Shown here in pieces: positions 63,045-64,000 of a DNA stretch of 64,000 bases; the stretch's first letter is position 1; every line of letters begins with the position of its first letter. Source of the DNA: Ruminococcus sp. GTDB lineage: Bacteria > Bacillota > Clostridia > Oscillospirales > Ruminococcaceae. The notes below the pieces were generated by a model. The model did no database searches. It had not been told where the DNA came from and saw only the letters and a list, made by a program, of their open reading frames with translations. The stretch is from positions 1 through 64,000 of the forward strand of contig SVNP01000004.1 of NCBI GenBank assembly GCA_015066805.1. The letters run 5' to 3'. The position numbers were made by a program, and so were the translations under genes.

Positions 63045-64000
63045 AGTCTTGTGTCAGCACCTTGGCACGCCGCTGTGCTTCGGCATACAGTGCCTCAATA
63101 TCGGGGATCAGTGCATAGCTGCCTTTTTCGTACAGGATCTGTCCGGCACAAACGGTCATAGCCACATTCTGCTTGCCACCGCTGTAAACCAGATTCCGTA
63201 CCGGATCATGAGCAGGCTGCAGATTGGGCAGGCTCATATCCAACGCAATGAAATCCGCCTGTTTGCCTACTGCCAGTACATCGCAATCATGTAGTCCCAT
63301 CGCCCGTGCAGAGCCTACGGTTGCCGCCTCCAGAACAGCAGTGGCAGGCACCGCAGCCGCATCCATACACCGCAGCCGCTGCAAGGTAGCAGCCAGATAC
63401 ATCTCACGGAAAGGATCCAGTGCATTGTTGCTGGCAGCACCATCGGTGCCAACAGCAAGCGGAACACCTTCCTCTATGCATTCCTTCAGCGGTGCAATGC
63501 CGCTTGCCAGCTTTGCATTGGAACCGGGACAGGTGATCATCCAAAGACCCTTTTCCCGGAAGATCGCACGGTCAGCAGCATCCAGCCAAACACCGTGGAA
63601 TCCGCCGCCGCCGTATTCCCACATACCCAGCTCTGCAAAATGCTGTGCGGGAGTACAGCCGTTGCGTGCGATGCATTCTTCATGTTCTTTTTTTGTTTCG
63701 CTGATATGCATATAGACAGGTTGTTTTTCAGCTTGTGCCAGCTTTGCGATTTCACGGCGCAAGGCTTCATCGGAGGTATATTCCGCATGGAAGCCTAACC
63801 GATATTGTACCAGCGGGTGGCAGTTGCGGAACTGTTCATACATCCGCTGCAAACGGTGAATATCCTCTGCACCGCCGCTGACACCGCTGCAAAGCACGGT
63901 GCGGAACCCACATTCGATGCCTGCCTGTACAATGGCTTCCGGCTCCACATACATATCAAAGGCAGCGGTAATGCCGGAAGAAAGATACTCGGCAATGGCC
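63043..64000 (-). CDS. Amidohydrolase, adenosine/MTA/SAH deaminase-like, N-terminus outside window
   Basis: The frame is open from the right edge to TAG at 63043, giving about 319 C-terminal residues. Seen: a metal His in VYMHISETKKEHEE, another in GFHGVWL, and the metal Asp in AVGTDGAASNNALDPFREM. The barrel closes with LAVGKQADFIALD. This matches the 5-methylthioadenosine/S-adenosylhomocysteine deaminase and 5'-deoxyadenosine deaminase group (normally about 430 residues). The exact substrate is not fixed by what is visible. Confidence 0.9.
   Translation of the reverse strand, partial: AIAEYLSSGITAAFDMYVEPEAIVQAGIECGFRTVLCSGVSGGAEDIHRLQRMYEQFRNCHPLVQYRLGFHAEYTSDEALRREIAKLAQAEKQPVYMHISETKKEHEECIARNGCTPAQHFAELGMWEYGGGGFHGVWLDAADRAIFREKGLWMITCPGSNAKLASGIAPLKECIEEGVPLAVGTDGAASNNALDPFREMYLAATLQRLRCMDAAAVPATAVLEAATVGSARAMGLHDCDVLAVGKQADFIALDMSLPNLQPAHDPVRNLVYSGGKQNVAMTVCAGQILYEKGSYALIPDIEALYAEAQRRAKVLTQD

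Overview
The window looks like a chromosomal piece of a Gram-positive, polysaccharide-degrading gut or rumen clostridium of the Ruminococcus type (Oscillospiraceae). The reasons are four secreted proteins with dockerin or half-dockerin modules, the rpsB-tsf-pyrH-frr-uppS-cdsA-dxr-rseP-ispG-polC gene order, PolC-type replication polymerase, strong AGGAGG ribosome sites, sigma-A promoters with 17-base spacers, and Spo0A-like and YlmC-like proteins. The genus is an inference; no rRNA or tRNA was seen. Most of the window appears to be near 50% G+C, but the first 0.9 kb is clearly more AT-rich.

Left third (1-25 kb) is accessory. It starts with two AT-rich hypothetical ORFs. A solute-binding lipoprotein paired with a membrane-anchored LuxR-type regulator follows, then two small conserved hypotheticals, a DUF3298-like lipoprotein and a beta-helix/Ig/dockerin protein. 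Next come an ECF sigma factor with a membrane-anchored partner, a dockerin GH18 enzyme and a cytoplasmic-looking GH26 enzyme. A GntR(YtrA)-regulated ABC operon follows, with a nearly perfect 38-bp palindrome directly downstream of its promoter -10 box. A dockerin GH30 enzyme with two tandem CBM32-like modules, a sortase, RecQ, a flavodoxin-like protein and a truncated MarR gene close this part.

Middle (25-40 kb) is mostly on the minus strand: sbcDC, a zinc-ribbon membrane protein, prfB, maf, a CE2-type esterase with half a dockerin, ligA, a cysteine-rich protein, hisE, hisI, a membrane protein and a GNAT enzyme. A divergent Spo0A-like regulator, a YlmC/YmxH protein and a 49-residue protein consisting of little more than a leader and a membrane anchor follow.

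Right third (40-64 kb) is on the plus strand and largely housekeeping. The translation, lipid, isoprenoid and replication cluster runs from rpsB to polC. It is followed by a histidine operon, hisZ-G-D-C-B-H-A-orf-F. That operon has three oddities: a tandem 8-bp operator-like array over its promoter, a GNAT domain fused to HisA, and an unrelated small ORF between hisA and hisF. The missing steps, hisI and hisE, lie about 17 kb away in the minus-strand cluster. A MATE exporter and a partial amidohydrolase end the window.

The best candidates for something undescribed are the his operator array, the HisA-GNAT fusion with its neighbouring ORF, the solute-binding protein/LuxR pair, the palindrome-controlled ABC operon with two related extracytoplasmic proteins, and the orphan 49-residue anchor peptide.
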